This document shows positions 1-38,292 of a stretch of 64,000 bases of DNA, piece after piece; the first letter of the stretch is position 1; each line of letters opens with the position of its first letter. The notes under the pieces are model-generated. The model was not told the DNA's origin and searched no databases. It saw only the letters and a list, made by a program, of their open reading frames with translations. A program made the position numbers and the translations under genes. Source of the DNA: Apteryx mantelli (taxonomy: Eukaryota; Chordata; Aves; Apterygiformes; Apterygidae); NCBI RefSeq assembly GCF_036417845.1, contig NC_089980.1, positions 40,546,501-40,610,500 on the forward strand, written 5' to 3'.

Positions 1-2784
1 CCCTTCGTAATCAACCACCTGAAATTCCTGCTGACATACATCCCACACCGGACTGCTAAGTATTTGGAACATTCTATATAACTAATGTTATACTTGGAAC
101 AAAAGCATGCTAGCAAGCAGGACAGAGCATCCTTTTTCTTCTGCCATCCTGGGGGTACACGGCCCACAGACAATCCACGACTGCCGGCTTTCTACTGAAG
201 TAGCAGCTCTGTACCTGACACCCAAGCCACTGATCCTGAAGTGACCACTCAGTGTTACAAGGTATTGCCTGTAGAACAAACTTTATGCTGCTACTCACTC
301 CCAGAGTGTGACTAAGGAAGAGCAGCCAGGAATCTTTTTAGGCTTGTTGGAAGATGAAGAGGGAAAAGGGGAAGAACATTACTGTAACATGTAACTGCCT
401 TTCATACCAAGCACACTGACACCTCAAACAATATTTGCCATTGTTATTCCTTGTGGGGCTGTGTGTAGTGCCATTAGCTCATACCCTACTGCATTTGTGG
501 AGGGGAAGAGGCTGTATAGCCTCTTGGAAGCCTAAAAAGGTTGCATGAGCATGTCATCCTGGCTGTGTGACTTGCTAAAGTTCCTGGGACAGAGTCAAGT
601 ACTCACACAGGGCAGGAAATCATCAGGCAGTTTCCAAGATAGATAATTGCCACATGGAAGATTTCTCCTACAGCTCACAACTCTGGAGAACTGCTTTTAA
701 AAGCCTAAAACAACCCTCCTGCTCAGACTGGCAACATTCACTGCCCCTCCCCACACAGCTGAGACCAATGCCCTACTTCCACCTGAAGCTTCACATGCCT
801 CTCCCCTCTAAGAACATGTATAGGAAAGCAGTACATTCATCTGGATTGAATCAAAGTTATTACTAGCAAAGGAGGCTGTACACTCCCACCAAAAAAATCT
901 GTTCAATATCACTGTAGCAAGGACAAATCTTCTGCGCCACCTCAAAATCTGGTTGTTGCCCTGATCTTCAAGAAATCTTCTTGAACTGTATACATACACC
1001 AATTGCAGGGCCTCTCATAGTCAGCAGCTGTCATGAGGTGAACAGCCTCCTGCCACTAGGTTATCCAGCCACCAGAGATTTCAGCCTTCTCATAACATAG
1101 GTTGAAAATGAGTATTTCCTTGCAGCCCAACATGCCGCCATGCGTGAACATCTGGGAAGTCAAAGGGACTGTGCCACCATCAGGAAGAAAAGCACTCTGA
1201 AAAGTGGGACAATTAAAATCAGCCCTTGGTGACTGAAGAGGTTCAGAAAGGGCAGAAAGCAAGACAGAAAAAGGGAAAGGATATTGATGAAAAATGATGG
1301 GCAGATGAGAGAGAAGCAGTAGAGCAAGACACAAGTGTGATTGTTGACAGAAAGTATCAAAAGTACAGATGTCAGTTTGCCTTTATATGGCATGAGAAGC
1401 ACTGTAGAGTGTCACATGAGCTCCTGATGTTTCATACTATTCTATCAGAGCACCCATGCTCACCCATCCATCCAGCTGGGGGACTTCAAAGAAGTATGGC
1501 TCACTCAGTAGTTGGGATCCATCACCCCATTCATTGGTCATGCACTGGAAACGGATTCCTTTTATATGAAACTAAACCAAAAGATCTAATTTGTGTACAA
1601 TGGCATGAGCTCTGCAAACTAAACCAGTAAGCAGGGACAGAGGGATTCATTTCAAAAGCACACAACTGCTCCAAACTAGCACTAATGTAGATACAGCTCT
1701 TCAAGCACAACTCATTGTAGGCAACCACTGGGACTCAGCTAGACCAAAGTATCAAGCAATTCTCCCAAATCAGGTCTAAGGCCTACAAATCTTTTTGAGG
1801 GTATATATGCCTGCAATGTCAAGTCATAGATGGAGCAGAGGAAGAGAGGCTTAAGTTAAAAGCAATGCAAAACATGTAAAATTTTGGGTAGAGAGGGTAT
1901 TCACAAATTTAATGCTAGCCCTATTCTGATAGCATCTATTAACTCTCTACATCTAAGCCAAAACTGAATTAATTTTTTCAATGGAGTTAATACTGATTTA
2001 TACCAGAGGTAAACATACTGTGTTTCTTACAGACTTTCCATCAATTCTTATCCAATCACTGGAAACTTATGCAAAGAAGCCTGCCTTACTTTAAATTTAG
2101 ACTTGAGAACAGAAGATTCCAGACTTGGGAAGAAACCTGGAAACCATCACAGAAGACAAAGCCTATGGTGGCTGATGCCTTTCTATAATTTTCATGGCAG
2201 CCCTGATTTTATTAAAAAAAAAAGAATCCTTTAAGAGACTCCATGAAGTTTGGCAAATTTAAGTGAATTTAATCTGAACTTTTCACTGAGGTAAGCCTAG
2301 TTTCAACAAAGAAAGTTCTGAGCTATTATGGAGCGTGTCCTATGAATATATTTCAGTACTGAACAAAAGAGACAAGGTTTCCACATCAAATTGCAGAATA
2401 AACATGCAATAAAATGCCAGTTCTGCAGTAATAACTTTTCATCCGCTGGCCTTTAACCACTAGATGGCATCTATATGCTAGATCAATTCTAACATGAAAG
2501 ACATGGTTGTAGTAACTGGATTAGGTCCTTTTTGTAAAGTAAGTTTTTAAGCTCTCATATGGATATAAACTAGACAGACCCAAGAACAGAAAGGGAATGA
2601 TGCACCTTCTTACCCTAGCTGGTAGAGGCAAATAAAAGCCTCTAAGACCAGAGTGTTAATTTGCTGTTGTACCCATTAGGCAAGAGCCCTGAGTAGACAA
2701 GATTTAAATAAGGTGTTTGCTCTTTCCCTGTTTCAGCAGAATAGGGCCTTAAAATCTTACGCCCCCATCCTCTTAACAAGGCCT

Positions 2785-2895
2785 CCTGTAAAATAAGCAT
2801 GGTGCTTCTAATTTCTTTTGGAAACTTTATCTGTTTGTTTGTAAAGCACTCTGAAATCCCTTGATGGAAAGTATTAGTTGCCTATTTTTCTTTCT
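2785..2895 (+). mobile_element. MIR-like SINE 3' relic
   Basis: CTGTAAAATAAGCATGGTGC is followed about 50 bp later by TTGTAAAGCACTCTGAAATC and CCTTGATGGAAAGTATTAG. This matches the MIR-family 3' half with the amniote-type tail (TGTAAAGCGCTTTGAGATCC and GGATGAAAGGYGCTAT). Only the 3' portion is recognisable. Confidence 0.55.
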
Positions 2896-5800
2896 AGTTT
2901 TATTCACTTATCCATTAAGACATAATTCTCATTACATGCTCCCTTTCTCAAAATTTCATGAAAGTGATACGGTCTATTTTTATAGAAGGTGCAAGAAACC
3001 ACTCAGGAATGGCAACCTGAAGTGTAAACATAAAATATTCTGGAGCAGCTAACAGAATTATGGATTTATATACTCTCAAAGAGTATACATAAACAAGACA
3101 TTGAAGAACTTACAGAACTGTAGAAACACTGCTAGGAATTGGCCAGAGGGAACAATGTAAAACCCTTGCAGCTTTCACATCACTATAGGTTTGCTGGGAG
3201 TTCAAAGCAAAGTGACAGGAAAAACATCACACTGGAAAATACTTACTAGCCAAGGTTAATGCCCTTTTGCATTATCAACTTCAGGTGCTTCTCTGCTTCA
3301 TTTCATGAGATGCATCAGTTAGTTTGTAAGATACTATTAAGCCTTTTTCATAATTAATTGAACCTACTTACAGTATTCTCCCTTGTACCCAAAAGACTCA
3401 AACCTTTAAAGTGCCATGAACACGCAAACTTCCATAGTGGGGAGAAATCAGCAACTTAAAAATACTTTGCTTTTTGTAAACATTTTAACTTACTATTTTT
3501 GAGTATCAACTTAGTTGACTATCTGTAAGAGACTAGAAAAATTGTAGTCCCATCTGTTCACTTTACTTCCTGCATTTGACAGTAACTTGGGTTAAGTTAA
3601 AATATCTAGGCATGCCGATCATTTGTCAACAGGATTTTCATGTGGTGCTCGTTTCACAAGTTCTGCCTGGGAGTGCTATGCTTTTCTACTCTAACATAAA
3701 ACTTAAATCCCTGCCTGAAGATACCAACTTGCTTTTGTCAATTTTAGTGGCTGGATCCAGTTAGCACCTACTTTCTGATATGGCTGCTCCTACGGTTTGA
3801 GTTTGCAGTAAGCTAAGCAAAAAGCTCAGGCTGCAGTTTGTTAAATAAGGCAGGAAGAACCCAGGAAAGAGGCCATGCTAAGTGACTTGTAGTACATCTA
3901 CGCTGTTTAAAGCCCCACCTATTTAGACGATTTTGGACAGCAACAAGAGAGGAGTTTTCCTTGGAAGATACAAGCCATACATTGGAAAGGGCTGGTGGAA
4001 AGCAGTTATTTTGAATTCTGTTTTTTAATTCTCAGGTTTTGGGACATAGGGGTACATAGATTAATCTGAGTTCAGACAGGACACAGAACAGAATGAAATG
4101 TTGTCCCTGCTAGCAATTAACATGCTGAGATTATTACTATTAAGTATTTTAGCATGGCAGACTAAGATATAAAGCAGGTATCTAGATAGCTTTGCTAGTT
4201 CTCCAACAACTTCAGAGATCTGCAAGGAAGATGCTCAGACACTACCAGTTCCAGAAATCTACTCAAGACAAGAATCTGTCAGACCCATAATAACAAATTG
4301 TACAAAAACTTATGTCTTATCTTGATAACTGATTTATCTACTGTTCCAACACCAACTTACTGTCACATGGTTTTTCAGTGTTCAGTCCAAGATGGTTTGA
4401 GGTTCCTTCAGTTTTGATCATCTGATACAAGCAATGAGAAGAATGCTTGGTTATATGCCCACGAGTTGTATGCAGTCACCTGGTTAGATGCTGTCATCAA
4501 AACCTTGGCCAACCTTTGGAACAAAGCAAGCAGAATCACTGTACAATCCAGGAGAGAAAAAAAGTGTCCAGCTGCACTGAGAGATAGCTTGAGAATTGTT
4601 TCTCATTAGCAGAATCAAACAGATGACAGCAGAGAAAAAATATCCATGGCCATGCCTAAATATTCCAGGTCTGTCAATGACTCAGAGCTTTTTTTTTTTT
4701 TTTTTTAAAAACACTCACACTGATAAGCAGGACTACATGCTTAGTAGGCTGTTCTTACAACAGCCCAGGATGCTCCAGACAAAGAACTGGAACTTAAGTA
4801 TGCACCAGAACATGAGCTTCATCTCCAATCTGTTTTGTATAAAAAGACAACGGCGCTCTCTACAGCATAGCATTAGCCCACATGATTCAGAGGCATAGAC
4901 AGTTGACAAGTGTTGTGCTGTAGTCATCTCTGCTTCAACATAAGACGACACTCTCTTGCCCTTGCTTTTTCACCAAACCATTTGAAGCCAAATAGTCACA
5001 TTTATCCTCATGCACATTACAAAGTAGACACAATTCAAGTTACAGTTCCAACAAGTTTAAAAGAAGTGCAATATTGACAGTATCAGTTTGCCTTTGCTCT
5101 TTACTAGCCGTAATGCTACCTGCCAGGTTTGTACAGATATGTTCATCTCCCACAAACCTGACAGCAGGGAAGTTTCCAGGCAGAGCAAGAAAGGATACTA
5201 CACTGGCAGTTTACCAGGAAGGAAAGACACACTAGTTTAAAGGCTAGGCTTCTGCAACTATTATCTACCTAGGTCTTGAAGAGCATCCTTTTCCGTTAAC
5301 CTTTGAGCTTAACTCCAAACAGCAAGCATAGGGTACTCATGTTTGACATATGTTCTGCAAGCTCCACCTGTTCAAAGCTGAGTTATTCTCAAGTCACTTT
5401 CAGATTAACCATATTGGATAGCAATAAATACACACCTTTTACAAATCTCCACTATTACAGAGCCGAAAGTGTGTTTGTCAACCCTAAACCCACCACCTAA
5501 AACTCCAGTAATTTAGGCTGACAGCCTCCGCAGTATGACCGCAATATCCTCTTTGACTTATCTAGATCCTCTGATACTCAAAAGACAAGGCACAGACAGG
5601 GACTCTTCCTCATAAGGGATATTAGCCTGCTGCTCCTCAACTATTTCCATCATCTTGTGGCAGAGGCACAGCAGAGGACTCCACAGATCCCAGGAATTGT
5701 TGATGCCAACTATTGAGGTGAGCAGGATCTCCTTCAAACAATCTCAAAATAGGGATGTAGCATATTAACAAGAAAAGCAACTTCAACAAGTCTGAAGAAT

Positions 5801-6528
5801 TTCCATCCACAATGGAGCAAGGCCCACAGCAATGCACTGCACTGTGATATGATAAGCCATGTCATACATTCCTATTAATTACTCTCTTGATAGAAAATAC
5901 AGTACAAATGCAGTCTTTGTAATAGGATCATGAGACTGACACCTTGCAATGCACTGGTAATTAATTACAGTAAGCTAAAAGCGAAGAGACCAACTCAGGT
6001 TTTAGTGACCATCGATACTTCTATATGTCTAGATGCAGCAAACTATGTGCAACCCAGTAGTATTTAAGTCCCTTTACAGGGTTTTCAGTGACTATTTCTA
6101 CAGCATTTTCTGGAAATATACCATCAAATTTGTAAAGAATTCTACCTAAACAGAAGTGCTCAGGGTGTTAGACCAGCATATTAACCGCAACTGCATTTAA
6201 CACTGGAGAAGTTTTTTGTTCCTTCAAAGTAGCCAACAATTATTCCATGCTTGGAAACACTCCTGACCACTATGAAGCACACAAACCCTCCCCTCCCCCC
6301 AGCAAAACAAGAATCTCTGATCAATGATCAGTCAACATGAATGACACCAAAGTAGTACTTCCTACAGGAATATTTCAAATCTGATGAAGGCAAATATTCC
6401 TCTAGTGCTTGAGAATCGGTGACCGGCAACCAAAAAGGAGAAAAATAAGAGGTTATGTGCTATGTTGTACTCCACTACAAAATCAAAAATGGATATTACT
6501 GTCAGAAGGAGAGAGGTATTTTTGTCTG

Positions 6529-6545
6529 CCCCCCCCCCACCCCCC
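6529..6545 (+). repeat. C-rich homopolymer run
   Basis: Ten C, one A, then six C. G-rich on the minus strand, downstream of PPP1CB. Confidence 0.7.
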
Positions 6546-7948
6546 TCCAAACAGTGTACAGTCTTACATATCTCTAACAGCTTATTTAAGCATCCCCTTC
6601 TTTCTTCCCAGTACACTCTGTTAATACTGTGCTACTTAGTAGCATTTCAGGCTTGCATGGACAAGATGTTTACATGGAAAAAATATTAGTAATTAAACTA
6701 TCAGCAATTTCCACAGAATGAAGTTTTGAACCAGCATTGTTAAGGCAGTCTGAGTCTCCTGGAGAGTGGATAAGGTAACCAAAAATTGTAGAAAAATGGC
6801 ACGCAGCAGGGTAACTTCTTCCCCTCTCCCCCCCCTTTTTTTTTTTCCCTTTCTCTTCTCCCTCCATAAAGGCAACAGTTCTGACTATGTACTATGTTGC
6901 CTCTACACAACACTCACACCAGTAAAACTTCCACTGGAGACACTTTTTTTTTTTAAAGAAATTTTTCTAGCTTGCAAACAAGACAGTTAGAACTCCTAAC
7001 CGTTTCTGAGTAAGAACAATTAACCTTTAAAATATACCTCGCTAATAAACTTCTGAAGATAGCAATATTCACCTCACCCTGAACAACCTTCAGAAATGCT
7101 GTCAATGTTTCTCTTGTGGCAAACTGAGCAGTGTTCCACCACCCCAGCACCTGCACAAGGAATGGACAAGGCAGGCCACCAACCCCATCTCCCCCTGCCA
7201 ACCCTCCAGTCTGTCATTCCTTCAACAACTGACTCTTTGCCTAGTCTACACTTGAAACCATCCACATGGCCAGCAAACACAAGGTCTTACTGTTACTTCA
7301 TGAGAGCTAGTAACAAAGTTTTCATCAGCTGCTTGTGTCTACCAGCACTATCCTAGCACCAATATTTTCCATTACCAGTCTTGCTTGAAGTAGGGAGAAT
7401 TACACTATTAGATGCCAAGATGTTGTAGTATCAGTGGCATTCATTGCTTTTTCCAAAGTTTTTTAGATTTTCAAAGAGATTTTTAAACTTCAGGATTAAG
7501 ATTTCTGTGGTCCATTTTGTCCAGAAGTCAGTATGTCAGAAGCCTACATGTTACGCTTGAGACTAACTCCCAAACTCCTCTGGCAATTTAAAAGCTGGGT
7601 AACTCACAGCTACTGGCTCACAAGTTCTGCCGCTGTGCCTTGAAGCATGATATATTAAGGCAAACCTCGCTATCACACCACTCAGTGTTGTGAGCAAGAT
7701 TTGCTGTTCCCAGTTGATGATTTGTCCCATCTGCAAGCTCAGATGAAACATCTTAAGCTGTAAAAAGCTATTGATTTCTGGACCATTTCCCTTACTTTAC
7801 AATAGCTAATTTTATCTGAACATATAACTAATTTTAGTTTTTCCTTTCTACTTCTTCCAGAATGGGCAATGGTAAAAATACGGAAGGTCCACATTAACAT
7901 TGTAAATATAAGCTGAAGTGGCATGATAAGTTCCATTATAGGTCAAGA

Positions 7949-7954
7949 TTTATT
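7949..7954 (-). terminator. Candidate distal poly(A) signal AATAAA
   Basis: This is the first canonical AATAAA found on the minus strand downstream of the PPP1CB stop codon, about 2.58 kb from it. Cleavage would fall near 7925-7940. Confidence 0.45.
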
Positions 7955-9931
7955 ATTTTTCAAAGTAGTATTAAGGATGGGATGGCATTTTAGGATAAAG
8001 ATATGCCTTCATACATTCTTTTTAATTGTTTTTAAAATTTCCTAAAGAACTGAGAGTGTCTATTTGATGTCTGTGATTTGTTTCTAGTATGGAACAATAT
8101 TTCCCCCAGTACAGGATGATGAGAGGGGTTAGCTAGTCCCAATCCTCCAGAAGTCAAATCAGCACTCAGATACCTTGCAAGCAATTTCTACTATACAAAA
8201 TAAATAGCACTTCTCCAGAATACCAGCAGACCTGAATTTCTAGTGTAATAAAATAAAGAATTTCCTATTTCTTTCGGACACATAAGAAGGCCTGAAGACT
8301 TCATTTTTCTTTTGAAGGACCATCTGTAAAACAAGTGAGCATGTTAGCTGCTCATGTAACAGTTCTACACACAGACTTTTTATGATACAGAAGGCATTGT
8401 TTCAGGAACTAAAGAAAAAAATGTTATGTTACCAGGCAGCTGGATTAATACATCCAGTTCTTATAGGAGATGCTGGCACACAGCAAAACAGCATTTCCAA
8501 AACTTGTACAACTACATCTCAAAAAAAGTAATGACTTAGAGCAGGAAGTTACCTTATTAAGGTTTACTGAATGCATTTCATCAATTACCTTGTCAAAAAC
8601 TGAACTTATTCTCACTTACACAGCTGTCATCATTGAATTTCAAGAATAAATACCTTTGAGCAATAGCAGAAGAAACCTATCTCTACATTTCATGCTATAC
8701 ACTGAAACCCTGGTGCTTTCTTCAAAAGGGGGTAAATCAAGCCATTGTTCAAAACCATACACCAATCCAATAAAAATCAATAGCAGATACATACATTCTA
8801 CAAAAGCTTTTTTGTAAACAAAAACTCCACACGCTTGAGTAACAAAGAATGTTAAAATAACCAGTCAGACTTCATTCAAATGAATTAGACAACTTTTACT
8901 AAATGAAAAAAACTACATTTAAAATATGCATTTAAAACAAAATGGAATTAGAAAAGAGACTTAAATCCATTTTAAAGGACTTGTTCACTGTCAGAAATCA
9001 ATATATCTCTTGCATTATATAATGTGCCAGTTCATAAAATGTAAGTTACCAGAATCCTCAATTTAACATTTTCAAAGACGATATTGAAGTCAACAGTTTT
9101 ACATCTACTGATGCACATTTAGAATGGTATAAATCTGAAGCCTTCCCCCCAAAGAATCTTACAAATTTTAAAGTATTCAAAAAAAGCTTTTATAGTTATA
9201 TTCAATAAGTATTGCATCCTAATGCATCACAAATCTGTGCCTTTCATTTATCCTACTACAAACTTTATCTTCCCTATACCTTGCCATTTGTCAATGTTAA
9301 CCTTTTTAAGGAAGGGGAGAACTGGAAAGAAATACTGCATAACTCTTGATCATGTACAGAAATTATTGCTACTATAGTACACTACAAAGCAGAAGTCTAT
9401 ACAATAGTATACGAGTTTTGATCATGAAAATCCAAAGGATATAATCTTTAGTGACATAAGCCTTACGATCATGTAGGACATTCACATAGCAATATTAGCT
9501 CACCACTTGTCAGTTAACCTATTGTTCACTGATGAACATCCATTTAAATACACTCTCTTATGAAGAAGAATGTCAGCTTTCAAAGGCTTATCAAATAAGG
9601 ATCTTCATGTTCAGTGGAACTATGCAAGATGAATTTTGATGCAGGTAGGGAGTTACCTGGAAGCTAGGCATGCCAGAGGTGTCTCATGCTAATAAAACCT
9701 AAAGCCAAGGTACCACATAATCAAGTTACCAACTAATAGGCAATACCATTTTTGTCCTATCTAAGTTAAATGAAGTGCCATAGCACAGTGTAATGTCAAT
9801 AATTTAAAACAGTGTAGTGCACAAATTCATTCTGTGGCAGTTTAAGTTAAAAAGTCAAGACAGGTTTTTCTGTCTCAATTTATGTTGGCTGTCAAGCTGT
9901 CCAGTCCAGGCATTTTGGACTTAGTTTGCCT

Positions 9932-9937
9932 TTTAAT
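9932..9937 (-). terminator. Candidate proximal poly(A) signal ATTAAA
   Basis: A common variant hexamer on the minus strand about 0.6 kb after the stop codon. It would give a short 3'UTR isoform. Supported only by the motif and its position. Confidence 0.25.
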
Positions 9938-10530
9938 CACTACCATACTATAAACTTTGTATTACAATGGGGCACACATTTGGGCAACAATATTATTAAC
10001 AGGGGGTAAGGGGGAGGATAAGAAGAGATCACTGGCTGTTCTAAAAAGCCCCTTATTTCAATTCCAAAAAAAGAGCCAGGGAATATGACTAGATACCATA
10101 TTCGCATCATTCTAGCTACAAAAAAACAAAGTAAAAGCAATCAGCAACAATAAGACCACATTACACAAATGGAACATCATGCTCTCATCTGGTTTAACTA
10201 TTACATCAAGTTTTAACTGGGATGTTGGTCAACTTTAAAAATCGTGGTAAGTGTGAATATGTAGTTGCAATAGTTTTTTTTTTAATTTTTTTTTTAAACT
10301 TTATGCTGGATATTAGAACTTGGAGCTATACTTGTTACAATACAGTGTCGCACATCTTTCTACTAGAAAAAAATTAATAAAGATCCTTTACCCGTCTCTT
10401 TAAGTTAAACGTGTGACATCATAAAGGGTGTCAAATGGCTGGATGGTTTTACAGTGCACACTTATTATATACTGTAATATGGAGTTTTGTCCTTGACAGA
10501 TCTGATGGTGTTTCTACGTTACTCCTTTCT

Positions 10531-36548
<26,018 letters not shown>

Positions 36549-36572
36549 TTTGTGGCCACCAGGCTCGGTCCC

Positions 36573-36580
36573 GGGCGGGG
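36573..36580 (+). promoter_or_regulatory. GC box (Sp1/KLF)
   Basis: An exact GGGCGGGG lies 25 bp upstream of the PPP1CB start codon, the first of two copies 11 bp apart. Confidence 0.5.
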
Positions 36581-36583
36581 AGA

Positions 36584-36591
36584 GGGCGGGG
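36584..36591 (+). promoter_or_regulatory. GC box (Sp1/KLF), second copy
   Basis: A second exact GGGCGGGG, one helical turn from the first, in the presumed core promoter or 5'UTR. Confidence 0.5.
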
Positions 36592-36800
36592 TGGAGGGCG
36601 CCTCACAGAGGAGGAGGAGCGGGGAGCGCGGGCGGCGGTCGCGGCACGACTGGCTCCCCCCGCTCCAAGGGTCCCCTCGGGCCGCCCGGCTTCTCCCGCG
36701 CCGGCACCCGAAAGCGCCGCTCCCGCTCCCTCAGCGCTAAATGGGGGGAAGCGCCTACCCCTCCTCCCCGCGCCGCCTCCCCGCCTCTGAAGCCGCCAGG

Positions 36801-36810
36801 GCGCATGCGC
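36801..36810. promoter_or_regulatory. NRF1 site (perfect palindrome)
   Basis: A perfect GCGCATGCGC, the NRF1 core, about 250 bp upstream of the start codon in the CpG island. Confidence 0.65.
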
Positions 36811-36893
36811 CCCCTCGCCCCTCCCGCCGCCGCTGCCCCCCCGCGCCGCGCTCCAGCCACTGCGCAGGCGCTGCGCGGGCTGGCGGCGGCGAG

Positions 36894-36904
36894 TGCGCAT
36901 GCGC
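36894..36904. promoter_or_regulatory. NRF1 site, second copy
   Basis: TGCGCATGCGC, again a perfect NRF1 core, about 93 bp from the first. A one-mismatch copy (GCGCAGGCGC) lies between them near 36862. The cluster suggests NRF1-dependent housekeeping expression. Confidence 0.65.
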
Positions 36905-37266
36905 GGAGCGTCACAGGTCTTCCCGCCGCCCGCCAGCCCGCGGGTCTCCTAGTAACCGCCGGGCCCGCGCCGCGGCGCTGGCGGTGGCGCGCGGCCTGCG
37001 GGGTGCCGGGCAGCTCTACAGCCGCCTCGTCCTCCGGCGGGCGGCGTCAAAGCAGCGTCTCCGCCGCTGCCCGGGCTGGAGGAGCTGCCCAGCAGCGCCA
37101 GGCAGGCCGCGGCGGCCTGCGCGTCCCTGCCGCCCTGGCTCTCGCTCAGTCCCGTCCCGAGCAAGGAGCAGGGCGAGGAGGCCTTCCTTCCCTGCCGCGG
37201 CGTCGGCCCGGGCGCTTAGCCAGCCTGGCCGGCGTCCGCTCCGAGAGTTTTACCGCGGCGGCAGGG

Positions 37267-37536
37267 ATGTTTGGTGCTCCTCGTGGTCCCCCACCACCCT
37301 GTAACATGTCACTGCAGGAGACGGTGTTTTTACCTCAAGGAGAGGTTATGTTTCCAGGCATCAGTTACAGGGGCGGGAGGAAAAAAAAGGGCAAGAAAAT
37401 GAGTCCTAGTAGGCTGCATGTAACCTGTGTATCACCTGTTCTGCTGCTGAAACTGCCTGTGAAAGCTTGCGGTTTATTAACAAAAAGTCCATGCGAACTG
37501 GGATTACAAGCTTTGCTCTTTGTAGCCATGTTTTAA
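37267..37536 (+). other. Open frame at the edge of the CpG island (possible divergent transcript)
   Basis: An ATG at 37267 with G at -3 opens a frame beginning MFGAPRGPPPPCNMS and continuing through a basic GGRKKKGKK stretch to a stop at 37534-37536. The position, at the right edge of the CpG island and pointing away from PPP1CB, fits a divergent transcript. I recognise no family, and the frame may be chance. No convincing donor site was identified. Confidence 0.2.
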
Positions 37537-38046
37537 CACAGCTGTCAGGAAGAATCTCCTAACTAAGATGGTTTATGTTTCATCGTGGCTGGAACTGCTA
37601 AAACTACTTTTTTTCTGAAAGATCGTTTCTGAATGATTTCTGAAACTCTTTAAGAGTGCTCAAGAGCATGTTAGCTTACATGCTTTTGTCAGTAGATGCT
37701 TGCCTAGATGAACAGAAAAGTGCTTTAAAAAGTGGTTGATGAAAGCTGCTTGTGAACTGGGACGGCAGATTCAAATATACATATGCTGACAGAATATAGC
37801 CAGTCGTCGTCCCTTTTGCCAAAGACACTGCAGATGTTCTAGAAAAATCAGGCCACTTATTTGTATGCCTAAATATAGATGTTGATTTAGAAACATCTCT
37901 AAGAGCTCAAATTTGAATTTTTCCATTGGCCTATACAAGCCAGCAAAATCCTCTCACCTTAAATAATTTCTAAACCCAGTTTTTATCTCATGATTAGGAG
38001 AAAATGTGTATGAGCAAAATGTAAGTAATTAGGACAAGGTGAGGCA

Positions 38047-38292
38047 ATGATTAGGCGTCAGATGATGCTAAGTGGCCGGATAGTCCGGTACAAGAACACT
38101 CTTTTGAAATACCTAGGCAATGATAATACAGTTTCACTGGATACATTGAAGGAAGAGGAAGAACCTCTGAAAAAAAAAAAAAAAGATGTTGTATCCCCAT
38201 TTGTTGCCAGCATATATGAAAATAATTCCGACTCATCTGCTGAAAGGATATTCTTTTTTATTTTTCAATTTTTGCCAGTAGTGAAAATCTAA
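38047..38292 (+). other. Unrecognised 81-codon open frame with an in-frame A15 tract
   Basis: Reads MIRRQMMLSGRIVRYKNTLL, an acidic EEEE patch, five AAA lysine codons (38170-38184), then DVVSPFVASIYENNSDSSAER, before a low-complexity IFFFIFQF end. The first 65 residues look protein-like (charged, mixed composition). The position 0.75 kb beyond the CpG island would suit a second exon of a divergent gene or a decayed exon. No family recognised. Confidence 0.25.

Larger units (their letters stand above)
1..7929. other. Left flank, no gene recognised
   Basis: AT-rich sequence downstream of PPP1CB. In human the next gene is SPDYA. I looked for its conserved Speedy-box (LWMDCCCK-type) codons on the minus strand and did not find them. 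Open frames are short and unlike known proteins. It contains one MIR-like relic (2785-2895), a T-run near 4690 and C-runs near 6529 and 6829. Part may be an extended PPP1CB 3'UTR. Confidence 0.6.
7930..10530 (-). other. PPP1CB: Probable PPP1CB 3' untranslated region
   Basis: AT-rich sequence directly after the stop codon, without another gene. A canonical AATAAA (minus) lies at 7949-7954 and an ATTAAA variant at 9932-9937. These are candidate distal and proximal poly(A) signals, giving UTRs of roughly 2.6 and 0.6 kb. Long alternative 3'UTRs are known for this gene. The exact end is inferred; an even longer form reaching further left is possible. Confidence 0.5.
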
